The notes: generated by a model not told the origin, from the sequence alone. DNA of 61,977 nt from Phoronis australis (GCA_002633005.1 NMRA01000510.1:1-61977), one strand, 5' to 3'. Positions 49,601 to 61,272 are shown, counted from the stretch's first letter. Numbers and translations are program-made.

Positions 49601-52600
49601 ACAGTGGATTGCGTGCAGTTTCCCCAACACCAAAACAAATACATCCAAGGCAAATGCGTAAAAAACCATAAGTAAAGGTATCCATCTCTAGTGCACTGAC
49701 TTACTCTCCTCTTGTGCCCTAGCTAGCGCTTGGATGTCCAGAACATTGTGCATTCTCATTTCGTCATCACCAGGTGGCGCTGTGTCATCAGGGCTGACTT
49801 CTCGCGAATCATCTATCGAGTGTTCATTTGAGTAGCCGCCAATAGGGGGCCTGTTTTTCTTTCTCGGCCGTGTAAATGTCCCAGTGTCGATGTATGCTCC
49901 TGGATGACAGAAAAATAAATTGAGTAACATTTGACCAAGTGACAGGAGAGCAAGATGAAAGAAACATCAGAATTCGGAGAATGAAGCAAAGACAGTGTTT
50001 TCCCCTTGTGTAAACATTTGGACTGCTAGCTATGCACAAACTGTGGCGCAGTGCCATGCATAAATTTATTGAATTTCAATAACAGGGACTCAAAGAAGTA
50101 GCTTATTTTTATGGCATCTTCTTTTCAGCTTTGACAACATGGCTCATATTCACAGAAGTACAAGTCTCGTTAGCACTCAAATTGCGGGCGATAACAAACA
50201 AACTCGGGGCAATAACACACGAAATGTGGACACTTAATGTACAAATCGTGGCAATCGATTTTTGTTGTGCATTTGTGAAAATTTGCGGTATGAGTTGAAA
50301 CAAAGTGATACGTTCTCAATTTGAATTCCTGTTCTAGTCAAATCAGGATTCATAGTGAATATTTGGCAACATTTCATTTAGCTACCAAACTGAAAATAAT
50401 TAAAGATAGTCTCCAGCGACCAAAACACCACTTTGACATCAGAAATACAAGAATTATTTAATAAAAATTGTTTTTGTTTCATGCATATACCACAGAAAGT
50501 AAATAATTGCCATGTAAATTACACCGCCCATAACTCGTAGCCCGTTCAAGCGCCCCAGAAAAATTCTAGACCAATTACCGTAAAGTGGTACATATGACAT
50601 CATCGTTCCAACGAAATCTCTCCTAAGCCTCACTGCGCAACAGCTGAGTGTCATGAACAAGTAATTTTCTTGATTTTCCACGTATTTTGCACTAAATTAA
50701 ACGGCCAGTCATCGCCAATTAAAATGCGATGGAGACACAATGAAAGTCAAAATTCCTTGTGTCGATGCTACCATAGACTTTGATTGGTGCGAGTGCCATC
50801 TCAAGGTTTTTTGGCGCTAAATGGGGTTTGTGATGGGGCTGTTGTATTGTAAAAGGCCTTCTTAATTAACGACTGGGGTATGCTGACAGCGTATGTTGAT
50901 GTTTTTCATCAATGCATGTATTTTAGATATAAAATTAGTCATTTTGCCATCACAGTAGGCTTTTAAGCCACACTTGGCTTACTTACAGCACATTTTCAAA
51001 CATTTGTTACATGAATCGATACAGGTAAAACTTATATGATAACCAAAAATATTCAGTCTATTGGATGTTGCGTTCATCCATAACCTATATAGAAAGCATC
51101 ATGAACAATCAGAAGGGACCCACATAGATTCCCCACCACCAGGAGACAACCCTCTTTGGGCTCACTACAATTGCTTCCAGAACCACCTTTGTTGGTACCA
51201 TACTTTAGCGGCTATTACAAACACACTTCTTTAGAAGCCAGGGAAAACACTGCAAAGACGACCCAAGAAGAGATGGAGGGATGAAGAAACAAGATGAAAT
51301 TAATAACTGACAAAGAATTGTAGTGAAACTTCCAAGTGTACCAGTAAGCATCAATTTTGATACCAATTCAAAAATTATATAGATTGACCAAAGGCGAACA
51401 TGAATCAGAACAGAATACAGGGAAGGGAGCAATGAGTTAAAGAAGCCATAAAAGACTGATATAGCCTGACAGCCAACCATGTTATAACATGACAACACAA
51501 ATCACTGTGATGAACCTATATGCAGCACAGAGACAACTAGATTGTGGTGTCTGTAAATCAACGGATCAAGTAATTCAAATCACTAACTATCAAACAAATA
51601 TATATAAGCACGTCAAGTACACTGGCACTATAACAATCACAAACATGTGCCTTGCACTGTTCACCATGCAGCAATCTACCTGAATACAATAAAACAGCAC
51701 TTCACCCTGTTCAGCTGGCTAAGGAGACAAACATCAAGTTGTTCCTTTTACTCTCAAGAAAACAATCTCATAATAATCCTAAAAGGTGACAGGAATGTAT
51801 TTCCAAAACCATCAACTCAAAAAAATGATTCACAGTTTGTAGGGGTTGGCCAAACATAAAACTGCGTACAAGTGCCATTTTCCACTTCGCAGTTTTATGA
51901 TTGTTCCTGTTGGTAACAGAAAAAGAAGCCTATCATTCTAAGGAACATTATGAAGCTTACCGATTTCAGAAGAGTAAAAGGGCTATTTGAACGTTAACTT
52001 TTAGCCACTTAAACAGCTTGAAATGCAGCTTTAAAATTTACTAGATTACACCAACTTATGTTATTACATGCACAAAGCAATATGAATGCATTCTGGCAAA
52101 CACAAAACGTAACAGATAAAATGCACCCATGCATAAGCCTTACTGGTTTTTCCTAGAAAAGAAGGAACAAGTAAGGATTATGACCAAATAATGACATAGT
52201 TTAACAACTGCTTTGGAATTACAAACTACAAGCTAGTAACGCCAAAGGCACAATTAAATTAAATATTTATCAAAAGATCTAAGAAGTGATGATGCTTGAT
52301 CACCGACAGTCTTTTCCATAACTTCCATGCGTAACAGTACCTAGTGTTAATGTCAATGGAAAAATACAAGACTCAAACTAATGATTTGTATTGCCATACT
52401 TCTTTTTGTAGACAAAACTTTACCTTGGATTGCTGCGCTGACGAGTGGTTGCCGTAGTAACCGTGAGCTACCATTAGACTGGGCAGAGTTATTGTTGTTG
52501 CTGTTGTTCTTAGAGGAGGCACTCCTGTACGTTAAGTTGCCACTTCTCATCGGACTAGTGACTAGAAAATATTTAGAAAACTACACCACTATGCAAAGGT

Positions 52601-55600
52601 GAGAACGACTAGTGACTCTGGAATGCAGTGAAGACGCTTCACTACCACACACTAGTAACAGTGATTTGTGACTCTGGGATGTATTGAAGACAATGCAGAC
52701 TTATGTGCACTGTCTAGTGACTCTAAAATACATTAAGAACTCTACACTAGTTCTGGTGACTAAACAAAAAAGGGATAAACTACTGCATAAGTCACTACTG
52801 TTTAAAGAATACTGTAAAGACAAAACACTACTAACTGTATACATTACTGAAGGCAGGGATGTTAGCAACACACACTAGGCAGTGTCCATCAATAGTGACT
52901 GGGTTACAATGTAGAGTATATAGACATTCTACTGCCACTTATGTACAACTGACAATGACTTGTGACTTCCAAAAACACCAACTTGCGAGTCAGTAGAATG
53001 GTCAGTGGCACTAACGAGAAACTTTCAAATTTGCATAAGCCAATTTTTAGATATGATTAAAGATTTGGTTATATTTGAAGCTGTTTACCTAATTAAACGT
53101 GGGTGAGAAATGTGTGATAAAACACATAACACAATTTTGATAACTAGGTTTTTTAATTTAGGTCGCCAAGCAGCTGGTTGCTTCTTTTGTGTTAAATGTC
53201 TACACAGGATCAATTCTGAAGGCTAATTTGTGAATGCCCAGCAACCGATATCCATGCAAAGATTTTACAAAACACCAGCTGTAACCAGCTCCTCCAATCG
53301 TTCACATGAGCAGCTGCTGCAGCACTGGCATGTGAACGCTGTACAGTCGAGCCTCATATATCAATTCTGGTTCACAACATTCACTCACATAATGTTTTAT
53401 TACTGTACAGTGTAGAAAATAAGACGGTTAAAGCAAACTTCAGTTTAAACATTTGTAAAGGTCCTGGAAGAGCAAACAGTAATGCAGATGGAGTGCATTA
53501 GCGTGTGCGTTATATCATTTCTATTTCAACCTACACGCAAGTGACTCCGTGCCTAAAATCTAGCAAAGTCCTCTGCCACATGTTTAACTACCTTCATCTA
53601 TTTTAAATATGAGAGACTTTCTGCCTGTTGAGATCTGTGTGTCTGTCTGTTCAAACTCCTGCCTCATCCACTTGTAGGGACTCATTTTTGATTGGCTGGG
53701 TAGCAATTTTTTTGGTGAAACGTATAACCTGAAACATGAAACAAATGGAAAGAATGACTCATCTGGCTTACTGCTCAGTTAAGACAGCACGCGTACAGAG
53801 ATGTAGATGATGGACAATTTGCCTAAGGTCTTGGATCATAAACTTTGGGAAAATCGGGTAACAGATCTCACTCTGGACCTTGGAGAAACTTCCATTGTCA
53901 AAAATTAAGAAGTTTCGATCATAATTTTTCTACCAAACTGAATTCAAATTAGTCATTTAAAAATTCAAGTTAAATCAAAATTAAACAAATAATTCTGTAG
54001 TTTATCAAATGAGTGACAACTCATTGTCAAAAATTAAAAATTAACTACTAAAACATGTACTCAGTAAGAAGAATTCAGTTGAGCCCCGCCCCCACCATGG
54101 CGTCCTCAAGCCCAAATGTGTGATTTCATTGAAAATTGTTTGATTAGTTGATTAGTTGACAACGGTCACAACCTTTAAATAATTATGCTTCCCTTCATCT
54201 TATCTTAACTCCTGAGATGATCAGGTTGACAAGTAATATAGTTTTCTATGTTTCATTGCCATGGCAATGAAGAGCAGACAGATTACAAATCAAATGTTTG
54301 GAATTGATTACGCAAACAGAAACAAATAATTTAACAATTTAGGCCTCATCAAAGTTCAAACCTCTTCAAATTCCTTGTAACTGGCATGAAGCGATAACAA
54401 ACTATGCAACATTTCTTGTATCTAAGAACTGCAGTAAAGTAATCAAACACATGTCAAAAGCTGGCCATGCTATCACTAATGAATATTACAGCAATCCTGT
54501 TTTAACCAACCTCAGTAACCTGACTTACCAATGCTTAAAAACTACCATATTCGACTGGGTTAAGGCCCAGGTTCGCACCTTACTCCCCAATTTTCGTACT
54601 TTTCACTTTTCAACACCCATGATCAGCTAAATGCCCACCCACAATTTATACCATGGCAACAGTGCCTCTGTAATTATACCATGGCAACAATGCCTCTGTA
54701 AATGTCCGTCTCACTAAAAATTTAGCTGCCTTAGTTTAAAGCAATGAACGCCAGATTCAGCAATAGCGGATTTGCAGCCCAAACGAACTACGCATTGCGC
54801 ATGTGCGAGTTACTTCCTGCACGAAGGCTCATGGGATAGCTTGTGGTCAGGCATGTTTTGAGCAGGCTGTATAGTGTGTGCATTTGGAGTGATTTGGAAA
54901 CTAAAAACCATGTTTCATTTTTTTGCTTTATAATGCCAAGCAAGTCCTCTCTCTTGTGTGTAAACACAGCGTAGCTATGATCAGTGACCGTGTGACCGAG
55001 GGCACGACTGTCGTCATGTTCAGTATTGGGGCTATCGGCGTTGATTTCGAAATCTCCTCCGGTTTCAGACAAGTTGAGAGTTCTTGGGTTGCTTAACTTT
55101 TGTAGCTTTCGCCGTGGATATGCTAGAGACGTTAATTTTGAGAGGAAACTCCGTCGGAATGTTGTTCTCATACGTCTTTTTTCCACCAGGAAAATGTTCG
55201 CTGCACACAAGATGGCCCCTAGGCAATTACATCGCACTGGATGCCGCAGGCATTCAGGGGTGATTGTACATCCTCACAAAAAGTTACTCATTTCAAAATA
55301 CAGCAAATAAAATCAAATGAACCATGCATATAGGAACACGGAGTTAAAATTAACACATACCACGAATCTGGATACAATTTAGTCAGCAAAACTTGAACAA
55401 ATCAACGAAAATCTGTCGCGGTTTGCTCGAGTTTCTCTCAGTTACAGGGTGCCATTTTGAGGAAGTTACGTGAAATTACGCATGTTGACGAATAAAAAGT
55501 CCAAGGGACACACATCTTACAAGTTTCACCCGATACCTTTTCATGCTGAGTGTCGCGCGCTAGCGTCACACGCTTCGCTCAGTCTCGCGCTAACCTTTGC

Positions 55601-58600
55601 CTAACTCACGCGATTCAGTTGACATGCTTTGTGGTTATCGCGCACGCGGTGATAAAATTAACGGCAACCAAAAAAGTCGAGTTGTAATTCTTCGCCAAAG
55701 TCAACTTAATTCTCACAACTAAGCTTCATCAAAGATATGTATAGAAGTAGAAAGGACCAATGATGAAAGTAAGCGTTTTTTTAAATGATAGTTTTAAGTG
55801 TAGAATGTATTTTTGACGAGATGAAAACTCGAAATCGGTAACCCAAATCCGGTCACGGCCCGTTTAAAATACACTGAAGTAACGAAATGAGTACAGAAAG
55901 CAAATGGAAGTATTGTAGCCCCAATATGGCCAACCGAGGGGCTACGTGTTGCCTACTAGATGGCCCCGCGTTGGTTTGAATGCGCTAAATCTCCCCTTAC
56001 TCCCAGCTCTCCTAATGTTGTTTATCCATTTTTTACGAAGTTCTTGGTTTGCAGGGAACACATAAAAACTCAGATTTTTGTCTCTTTTGTTGTTTTTGAA
56101 GCAGCCAGGAGCACAATCAAGTGTATCCGCCGTAAGTTTTCTTCGCACTCATACTGCGTATTATGCATGTTACTATGGCCGCTTTCGGAATCCTGACCAC
56201 AGCACCCACAATGCACCATTTTAACCTAATTTCAATATGGCGTCGCTGCAAATCNTGTTGATGTCAGTTATAGGGAAGTGGACACATGGAAAACACTCAT
56301 TTACTCACATCATCAACCAGGAAAGGTTTTGGAATCTGGGAGGAGACCTCAATCTTCACTACCACATGTAATATTTAATACAGTGCATGATTGTGAAAGC
56401 TACATGTATGGAAGCTGAAAGTTTAGGGCTTGGGAACATTTTACAGTTCTTTGTTGTTGGAGAGCCTACTCAGGACATAGAAAGAAAAGCTGGAGGCAAG
56501 ACAAGTTTACAGTTTATTGAGCATGGTCCCCTACTCCAAAATCTCTCTTATACAGAATAAAGAACAAGTTGGTATCACTTTTGTCTAAATAATGGGTCTA
56601 AATATTTTTTTGACTGGAGGTGGTTTATAACAGCTCTCTGAACGGCTACAGACTGCTACACTGCCTGCAGAAGTAGATAAACATGTTTTCATAAGAGATC
56701 AATTGATTTGATGCAGAGTCGTATGCCAGTCAGCAAACCAATCTTAAGATTCGTAACATAATGATTAAAAGCAGATACAAGTGCAAATCCATCATTAACA
56801 AGAGCAACTCAGAGTGTTCATATGTGCCCTGGCCTATCCTATACAACGCAAACAGCAAAGACATAGGGGGTGCTCATTTTTCAAAGTCCGTCATACTTAA
56901 TGCAGCAAAACTAGTGAACTTAAAATTGTATCTACCAGGTGCAGTGCTAGCCATCCATAAATAGTACGTAGCAAAGGCAACAACCCTCTCTTGTAGGAAT
57001 TTTGAGCATAACTACTAGTACTGTTAGAAAATGTTGACAGATAACTAGACTCACGCCAGACTTTTAGAGGTATTAGCAAAAATGGTTAAAGCACCTAAAA
57101 ACGTTTAGCCATTTTCAAAAATCGTAAGTCAAATACTTTCTCTTTTCCAAAGCCATGCAAATGATAAAAAATACAGTTACACGGACCAAACTTTTTATTT
57201 TTATTTTTCATGTTATGCACAGGTCCTTTTCATAATTGTACTATAAGAAAGGACGTTTGCCTTAACAAAAAAACAAAAAGTCAACATTCCAAGGTCATAG
57301 CAACCTAATAAATTGGAGGGGATGTCAGCTAACATGGGTTTCATTATGGCCTAAAAAGCTTGGGCAGAGGTTCCCCCAATACCCGAGTTACTGGATGTGT
57401 ACGCCAGCCACATGGGCATTTAAATGATGTTGACCTTAAAAAAATAGGGCAGAGGTTCCCCCCCCCCACAACCCTGGGTTATGGTGGGGGTATGCCGGTC
57501 ACATGGACATTTTGATGACCAAGACATTTTAGTCCAAAATGAGAGTAGTGAATACAAAAATGATTAAATAACAAACTGACATTTACTTAATTTCTTTCGG
57601 CCACTGCCGAAATGCAAACGTGTCCCAGCCTCTCACTAATTTTTCAAGGTCCACAGTCCCTTAATTTTGGGGACGAATATCGACCCCATTCCCCTCTGAA
57701 AAATATTGAAAAATCACGTGAAATTACCCTCATGAGGCCCAAAAATTCCGCTGAAGTGATTCAAAAATTCCCCTCGAGGTTCGGATAATTTGAAACTCAC
57801 ACAGGTCACAATTTGAAAGAGTGCAAAATGTTACTTTTGGCGACTTGAGGCACAGCCTATGAGGTCTTGCAACAGGATGGGAGCTATTGATGGTGATTGA
57901 GGTAGAATTTTCCTCTCACCCCCAAAAATTACCCTCTCTGAAGGCACAGGCACCTTTCCTCTCAGATAATTGAAGGTCCTGTTTTTACTGTACACTTGCG
58001 ATATTTAGCAAGCTGACTAGGTATGACATGTGACATGTGACATATTTTATTTAAAAATAGGTAACAAACTCATTCTTCCTGACGTCTTCTGCGCCTTTTA
58101 CTCCTTGAAAAGAAAAACTGCCTGTGTCAAGTCCAAACAATATTTGAAACGACTGAAAATTGGTAAAGTTGGTAATGAATTAGGAGAGATTCATGTAATA
58201 TGAAAATAGTAAATTTAAACCTTGAGTTCATATTGCATGTTTCCGATAGCTCAACTCAATTCAGTTTTATCCCCTGGGTAATTTAATATCGCCGGACCGG
58301 CTCACACCACGTCGTGAGTGTAAAAAGTTATTGAGAGACTGCGTCGCGATAGCTGCCAAAATAGTCTTCTATTCATCGTTTTGACATTGTCACTTGCAGA
58401 TGACAAGCGGCAGCACCTACATGTGAACTTGTTATGAAGCGAGAAATTGCCATTACCAAGAATGCTGACAGTTGAACATTTCATTGCGGTAAAAGAGTGA
58501 TTTCGGGAGGGGGGGAGGGGCGACGGACACGAAATGGAACATTCGCTTGCTATTTTTAGGACTCTGAGTCGAAGTGCTGTAACAATGTCGTTGGTGGCAC

Positions 58601-61272
58601 GGCTTGATTCGAGCTGACTGTGAGTTGACACGTGAAAAGGTTTTTCGAAATTAATTTTTATTCTCAAGTTGCGAAAACATTCCCCAAATTGGGGAATGGA
58701 CTTGGCTGCACCATCACTCAGAATTCGCCAATGGTGAGCTGGCGAGCCACTAGCACGAGCCTAGGATAATCCGGGACCTCAATCCCTCGATAGGGGGGCA
58801 AAATATCGGCCCCATTTCCCTCTCAAAAATATTCAAAAATCATGGGAAATTCCCTTATCAAGTGAGAAAAATCCCTTCTAAACAATCAAAAATTTTCCTC
58901 ACGGTATATAGATATACCACTGTCATAAAAAAGAATGCAACAAATACATATTACAAAAATTACCCCCTTAGTAAAAATGGTGCGAAAATTCCTCTCCTAG
59001 TAAAAACAGCAGCAACAATTCCCCTCTAAGAAGGTACAGGCACCTTTCCTCTCAGGTGAGTGAAGGCCTTGGATAATCGAGGTCCAACAAAAATCTAAAT
59101 ACTTTCTGCTTATTTTAATATGACTTGTGATAGTTACTGTGTTTAATAATCTGTGCTTAAACTGTTAAAACTGACAGTGAATTAAACCTAACAATTACAA
59201 AACCTCAACTGCTCCAGCTAACATCAGTTCAAACAACAAACACATCCTGTGTTTCAAAGTTTGTTTAAAGAGAGCACCATGTCTGAATCAAATATAATGA
59301 GCCTAACCCTAGGTATGTCGCAGAGGAGAGGAAGCAGAGTGGCCCAGGTGATCAGTGCAAACAATAGGAGCCTATCCCAGGTGTGTCGTGAAGGAGAGCA
59401 GGCAGTGTGGCCCAGGTGATCAGTGCAAATATTAGGAGCCTATCCCTAGGTATGTTGTGGAGGAGAGAAGGCAGTGTAGCCCAGGTGATCAGTGTAATGG
59501 GCCCACTTGAGCGGCCCATACGCGTACCCAGGGGGGCTCAAATGAGCCCCCCTATTTGGCAAAGTGGGCAAAAAGGTCTGCCTCAGAGAAACAAAAACTC
59601 CCCAAAAAGTAGAAAAACGAGACAAAAGTTCACCAAAAAGGCAGGAATTACCTAAATTCGGTGAATGCACAATTCATAGCAGTGAATGTACCCAGTTTTT
59701 TTCTTTTTTAGTAAAAGGTACACGTTCTCAAAAATTCGAGTCTTCTATTTTTAGGCTGGTGCACACATGCGGCCTGTGAACGTCTCATACAACGTGTACC
59801 AGACTACGTGTAATTATTTCATTTAGGCATGTCACACTGAAATGATTGCTTGTTAGTTATATCAGTATTGGAGTGATTGCCATTCCTCATTCAAAAAGTT
59901 TTGGTTGTAATTCGACCTGAGATGAGGTTAGGTTCATGTTTAGTTTGGTATAACTTTCAAGCTACACTCTTCTGGTAAAAGTTGAATATACGGCTCCCTC
60001 TTCAAAATGGCTAGCCAGAAACAGTTTTCAATGAACTGTAATTGCCTTTATTCGGTAAAAACTGGTTCTCGGCAACCATTTTGAAGAGAGACCTGGAACC
60101 CATCTATCGGAATTTTACCCACTCTTCCAAGAATGACCAGTGTTTAGACAGTACAACCGTCTCTACATAGCAGTTGAGACCGTGAACGGCTCCCATAGGG
60201 CCTTCATATGCCTGAAGTCTTTCTACGAATTATTCCTCACACTGATTAAACCATGAAAGTCACATTGCTATAAGTACCTTTAGTGCATAGAGGGACACCT
60301 GGAGGCTATCAATGTCTTAAATGTACTGTCTCACTACATTAATTCCTTCAAGCTCAAACAAATACTCCCATAATCAAACTTTTTTTTGAGCAGTCTTTCG
60401 TTTAGTTGCCCATATCAGCAACTGGCCATTTTTACAATGCCCACTCCAGGAAATATGATGCCATATCCCATGGAGCGTGCAGTGTAAAAATGTCCAGTTG
60501 TCTATTTGAGTAATTGAACGAAGGGCTGTTCAATACAAGCCAAAAAGGGGGTATTATGTCAAATTGGAAGGAATAAGATATCGAAGGCCTTCTAAGGTAA
60601 CCCTCTATGTGCAAAAGCTATTTATAACAATGTAATTTGATGGTTTAATCAGTGTGTGGCATAAAATTCAGAAAAGCTTCCAGCGTATGAAAGACCAATG
60701 GCTATGGGAGCATCGCAGTCTCTACTGCTCATGGACAGTGGTACTGACTGTCTACTGGTGTCTAGACCAAAATGAGATTGTTGTTACATAAGGGATTTTT
60801 GAAAATGCAATTACAAGTTATTAATTATTATGTTAAAACTATTTGGACGAATGTTTGACTTACAGATAAATCAGACTGCTAAATTGCAGGATTACCAAAA
60901 AAACAATCTTAATTCTTGAGCTAAATGCCAAACCCACCACGAATCCTCTTTTTCATCCAATTCGTTGTAAACGTCTACTAAGTCCATATTGTCAACCAGC
61001 ATTTTTTCCGGAGAACTGTCACTAGTATTTTCAGGAGGCAACATTGGATGCATCGTCTCTTTTAGCTCAATCCTAGGGCTAGAAGAAGGAGTCCTATTTT
61101 CGTTGTCGCCTTTCGGCTTTGAATTTTCCGACGACAGGGAAGACATCGTTTTGTTGTGACGGCTACGTAAAGCTTCATTCTGACGCTCTAGTTTCTTCAC
61201 AAGATTTTGTAATTTTTTCACCTCTTGCTGCGGATCAGCAGCTGTATCTAACCCTCCAATCACAGAACTCAT
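40659..61272 (-). CDS. SLAIN: SLAIN motif protein (microtubule plus-end regulator)
   Basis: Nine minus-strand exons: 61272-60938, 53728-53592, 52561-52424, 49899-49705, 48847-48803, 47532-47404, 45997-45860, 44698-44440 and 40686-40659. Together 1404 nt, 467 residues, all GT-AG; most internal junctions are phase 1. SLAIN1/2 are microtubule plus-end tracking proteins that bind EB proteins and recruit ch-TOG to promote growth. Evidence: an N-terminal coiled coil QEVKKLQNLVKKLERQNEAL (about residues 12-35); NELDEKEDSWLYVSPKK, which forms only when exon 1 joins exon 2 and matches the family's SWLY.SPKK block; KSLIFKID; LDIQALARAQEESLRQSYS across exons 4-5; and Ser/Pro/Arg-rich regions. Two S-x-I-P EB-binding motifs, SSIP (about 441) and SGIP (about 452), lie in exon 8. 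The ATG at 61,272 is chosen because upstream frame-mates start with TTG. The last exon (PVLPENSK after a split Arg) keeps phase and stops, but lacks the usual ...DGCY-like end, so the 3' end is less certain. Human proteins are about 570-580 residues. Confidence 0.92.
40830..41185 (+). repeat. Dispersed repeat, family D (last SLAIN intron)
   Basis: It matches 43,730-44,050 in the same orientation with shared blocks in order: 'ttttgagatttaatcttgaacatt', 'ctttcttttttgtttattg', 'atggtgacgtgacc' against 'atggtcacgagacc', 'ttgtagttattttac' and 'gtaaccttaa'. Divergence is high. Copy boundaries are uncertain. Confidence 0.45.
42067..42168. repeat. 51-bp tandem duplication
   Basis: Two adjacent 51-bp units starting aaattgatctgaatacag differ at about two positions. 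Located in the last SLAIN intron. Confidence 0.95.
43490..44050. repeat. Dispersed repeat, family D second copy
   Basis: The right part matches 40,830-41,185. The left part (43,650-43,750, 'gattttcatgaaaaa' and 'cagg..aaaatta' neighbours) resembles, in inverted orientation, the unit in PGAP2 intron 2 near 28,740-28,830. This suggests a mobile family spread through introns. No ORF was recognised. Confidence 0.4.
46166..46390 (+). repeat. Dispersed repeat, family B copy 2 (SLAIN intron)
   Basis: Counterpart of 7,836-8,065. It is in the SLAIN intron between 45,997 and 47,404, antisense to that gene. Confidence 0.5.
47856..48410. repeat. Direct repeats of about 50 bp flanking 430 bp
   Basis: 'ggcgacttgg.a...tcccagctcaccaaacgaaatctgaggtc' near 47,858-47,902 recurs as 'ggcgacttgagatttttcccaggtcgccaaacctaatctgaggtc' near 48,350-48,395. 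The 47,796-47,845 core of the 8.5/9.1-kb repeat adjoins the first copy. This could mark the ends of an insert, but no terminal duplication was confirmed. Confidence 0.4.
48420..48780. repeat. Degenerate tandem array of about 75-bp units
   Basis: Units of the form 'gtgg(t/c)tcacaag.c(t)ttcat(g/t)atgtg.ctgacacaggatacaagactcttga(g/a)gcacaagccca(t/c)ag' repeat about four times. A longer phrase 'ctatctacaagtaatgca' recurs at both ends, giving a nested higher-order repeat. It lies in the SLAIN intron just beyond the 45-bp exon. Confidence 0.65.
52561..52900. repeat. Degenerate short repeats around 'ctagtgactct'
   Basis: 'ctagtgactct(g/a)(g/a)a(a/g)t(g/a)cA(g/t)tgaaga' recurs three to four times with spacing of about 60 bp just upstream (transcriptionally) of the SLAIN exon starting at 52,561. 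It is an intronic minisatellite-like patch. Confidence 0.45.
54646..54701. repeat. 28-bp tandem duplication
   Basis: Two adjacent units of ttataccatggcaaca(g/a)tgc plus ctctgtaa, with one difference. In SLAIN intron 1. Confidence 0.95.
55050..56160 (-). pseudogene. THAP-domain gene broken by a 738-bp insertion
   Basis: On the minus strand, 56,115-55,960 encodes the first two thirds of a THAP domain: the C-x3-C pair CAPGC, KNLSFYVFP, a conserved RKKW with the expected tryptophan, and FKPTRGHL. The remaining part, VCSEHFPGG, with the C-x2-H pair, appears only at about 55,210-55,180, followed by about 40 residues to a stop. The two parts meet at a repeated 10-bp string (agatggcccc, plus strand, at 55,958-55,967 and 55,210-55,219). 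No GT-AG pair nearby rejoins them in frame. At the 5' end an ATG-led frame (MSAKKTYGGYT) lies one base out of phase with the Cys pair. So there is a frameshift plus an insertion: a dead or dying THAP gene nested in SLAIN intron 1. It could instead be functional in other alleles. Confidence 0.6.
55220..55957. mobile_element. Insertion with 10-bp direct repeats and short TIRs
   Basis: A 738-bp segment begins taggcaattaca and ends, complemented, ag-taggcaacacg, so the ends share an inverted taggcaa offset by two bases. It is bounded by the 10-bp repeat agatggcccc on both sides. Near its right end (about 55,915-55,945) is a hairpin with 8-bp arms gtagcccc / ggggctac. There is no ORF. An 8-10 bp duplication would fit hAT- or Mutator-type elements; the superfamily is unresolved. 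Confidence 0.55.
56255..56255. other. Single ambiguous base (N)
   Basis: An isolated N in non-coding SLAIN intron 1. Unlike the other three single Ns, it has no visible flanking duplication. Confidence 0.95.
56300..57640. other. Intronic stretch with a two-copy tandem repeat
   Basis: SLAIN intron 1 without a gene. At about 57,345-57,520 a unit of roughly 100-110 bp is duplicated: 'gggcagaggttcccc', 'ccgggtta / cctgggtta', 'gtatgccgg(t/c)cacatgg.cattt(a)'. One copy contains a C homopolymer of about 12. Confidence 0.5.
57648..59070. repeat. Pair of dispersed direct repeats (family E)
   Basis: 57,648-57,982 and 58,767-59,070 share ordered blocks in the same orientation: 'aatatcg(a/g)ccccatt(c/t)ccctct', 'aaaatatt(g/c)aaaaatca.g(t/g)gaaatt.cc', 'tcaaaaattcccctc', 'aaaattacccc' and 'ggcacctttcctctcag'. 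Between them sits the near-palindrome cattccccaa-a-ttggggaatg (58,678-58,698). The repeats have no ORFs. They look like two diverged copies of one mobile sequence. Confidence 0.6.
59298..59500 (+). repeat. Tandem repeat, three units of about 70 bp
   Basis: Unit 'aggagcctatccctaggtatgt...ggaggagag.aggcagtgtggcccaggtgatcagtgcaaa' occurs about three times. The last unit runs into a SINE-like body also seen at 21,560-21,650. Confidence 0.75.
59525..59762 (+). mobile_element. MITE family A copy 3, inside a SINE-like body
   Basis: It matches 3,440-3,673 throughout. Left and right neighbours (59,480-59,524 and 59,763-59,810) correspond to consecutive parts of the SINE body at 21,560-21,650, including 'gatcagtg(t/c)aatgggcccac' and 'acaacgtgtaccagac'. 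The MITE therefore appears to have inserted into, or to have been carried with, that sequence. Confidence 0.6.
59969..60124. mobile_element. Small foldback element (about 155 bp)
   Basis: Inverted arms of about 60 bp: the left 'ctggtaaaagttgaatatacgg...tcttcaaaatgg' is complementary to the right '...ccattttgaagagagacctgg...aattttaccc'. The centre is about 20 bp. No coding content. Confidence 0.7.
60135..60763. mobile_element. Foldback (long-hairpin) element, family C copy 2
   Basis: The ends are inverted: gaccagtgtttagacagtac against the complement of 'gtactgactgtctactggtgtc'. Interior arms remain complementary over about 300 bp: 'cacactgattaaaccat' and '...catagaggg' on the left pair with 'ccctctatg...' and 'atggtttaatcagtgtg' on the right. 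It is homologous to 26,825-27,260 in PGAP2 intron 1. It lies in SLAIN intron 1 near exon 1. Confidence 0.75.

Noticed and set aside
54788-55237. 149-codon minus-strand ORF starting GAILCAANIF-like
   Set aside because: Its first part is an off-frame reading of the THAP end (VCSEHF lies in another frame). The distal part might be a THAP tail after a frameshift, but I cannot support that.
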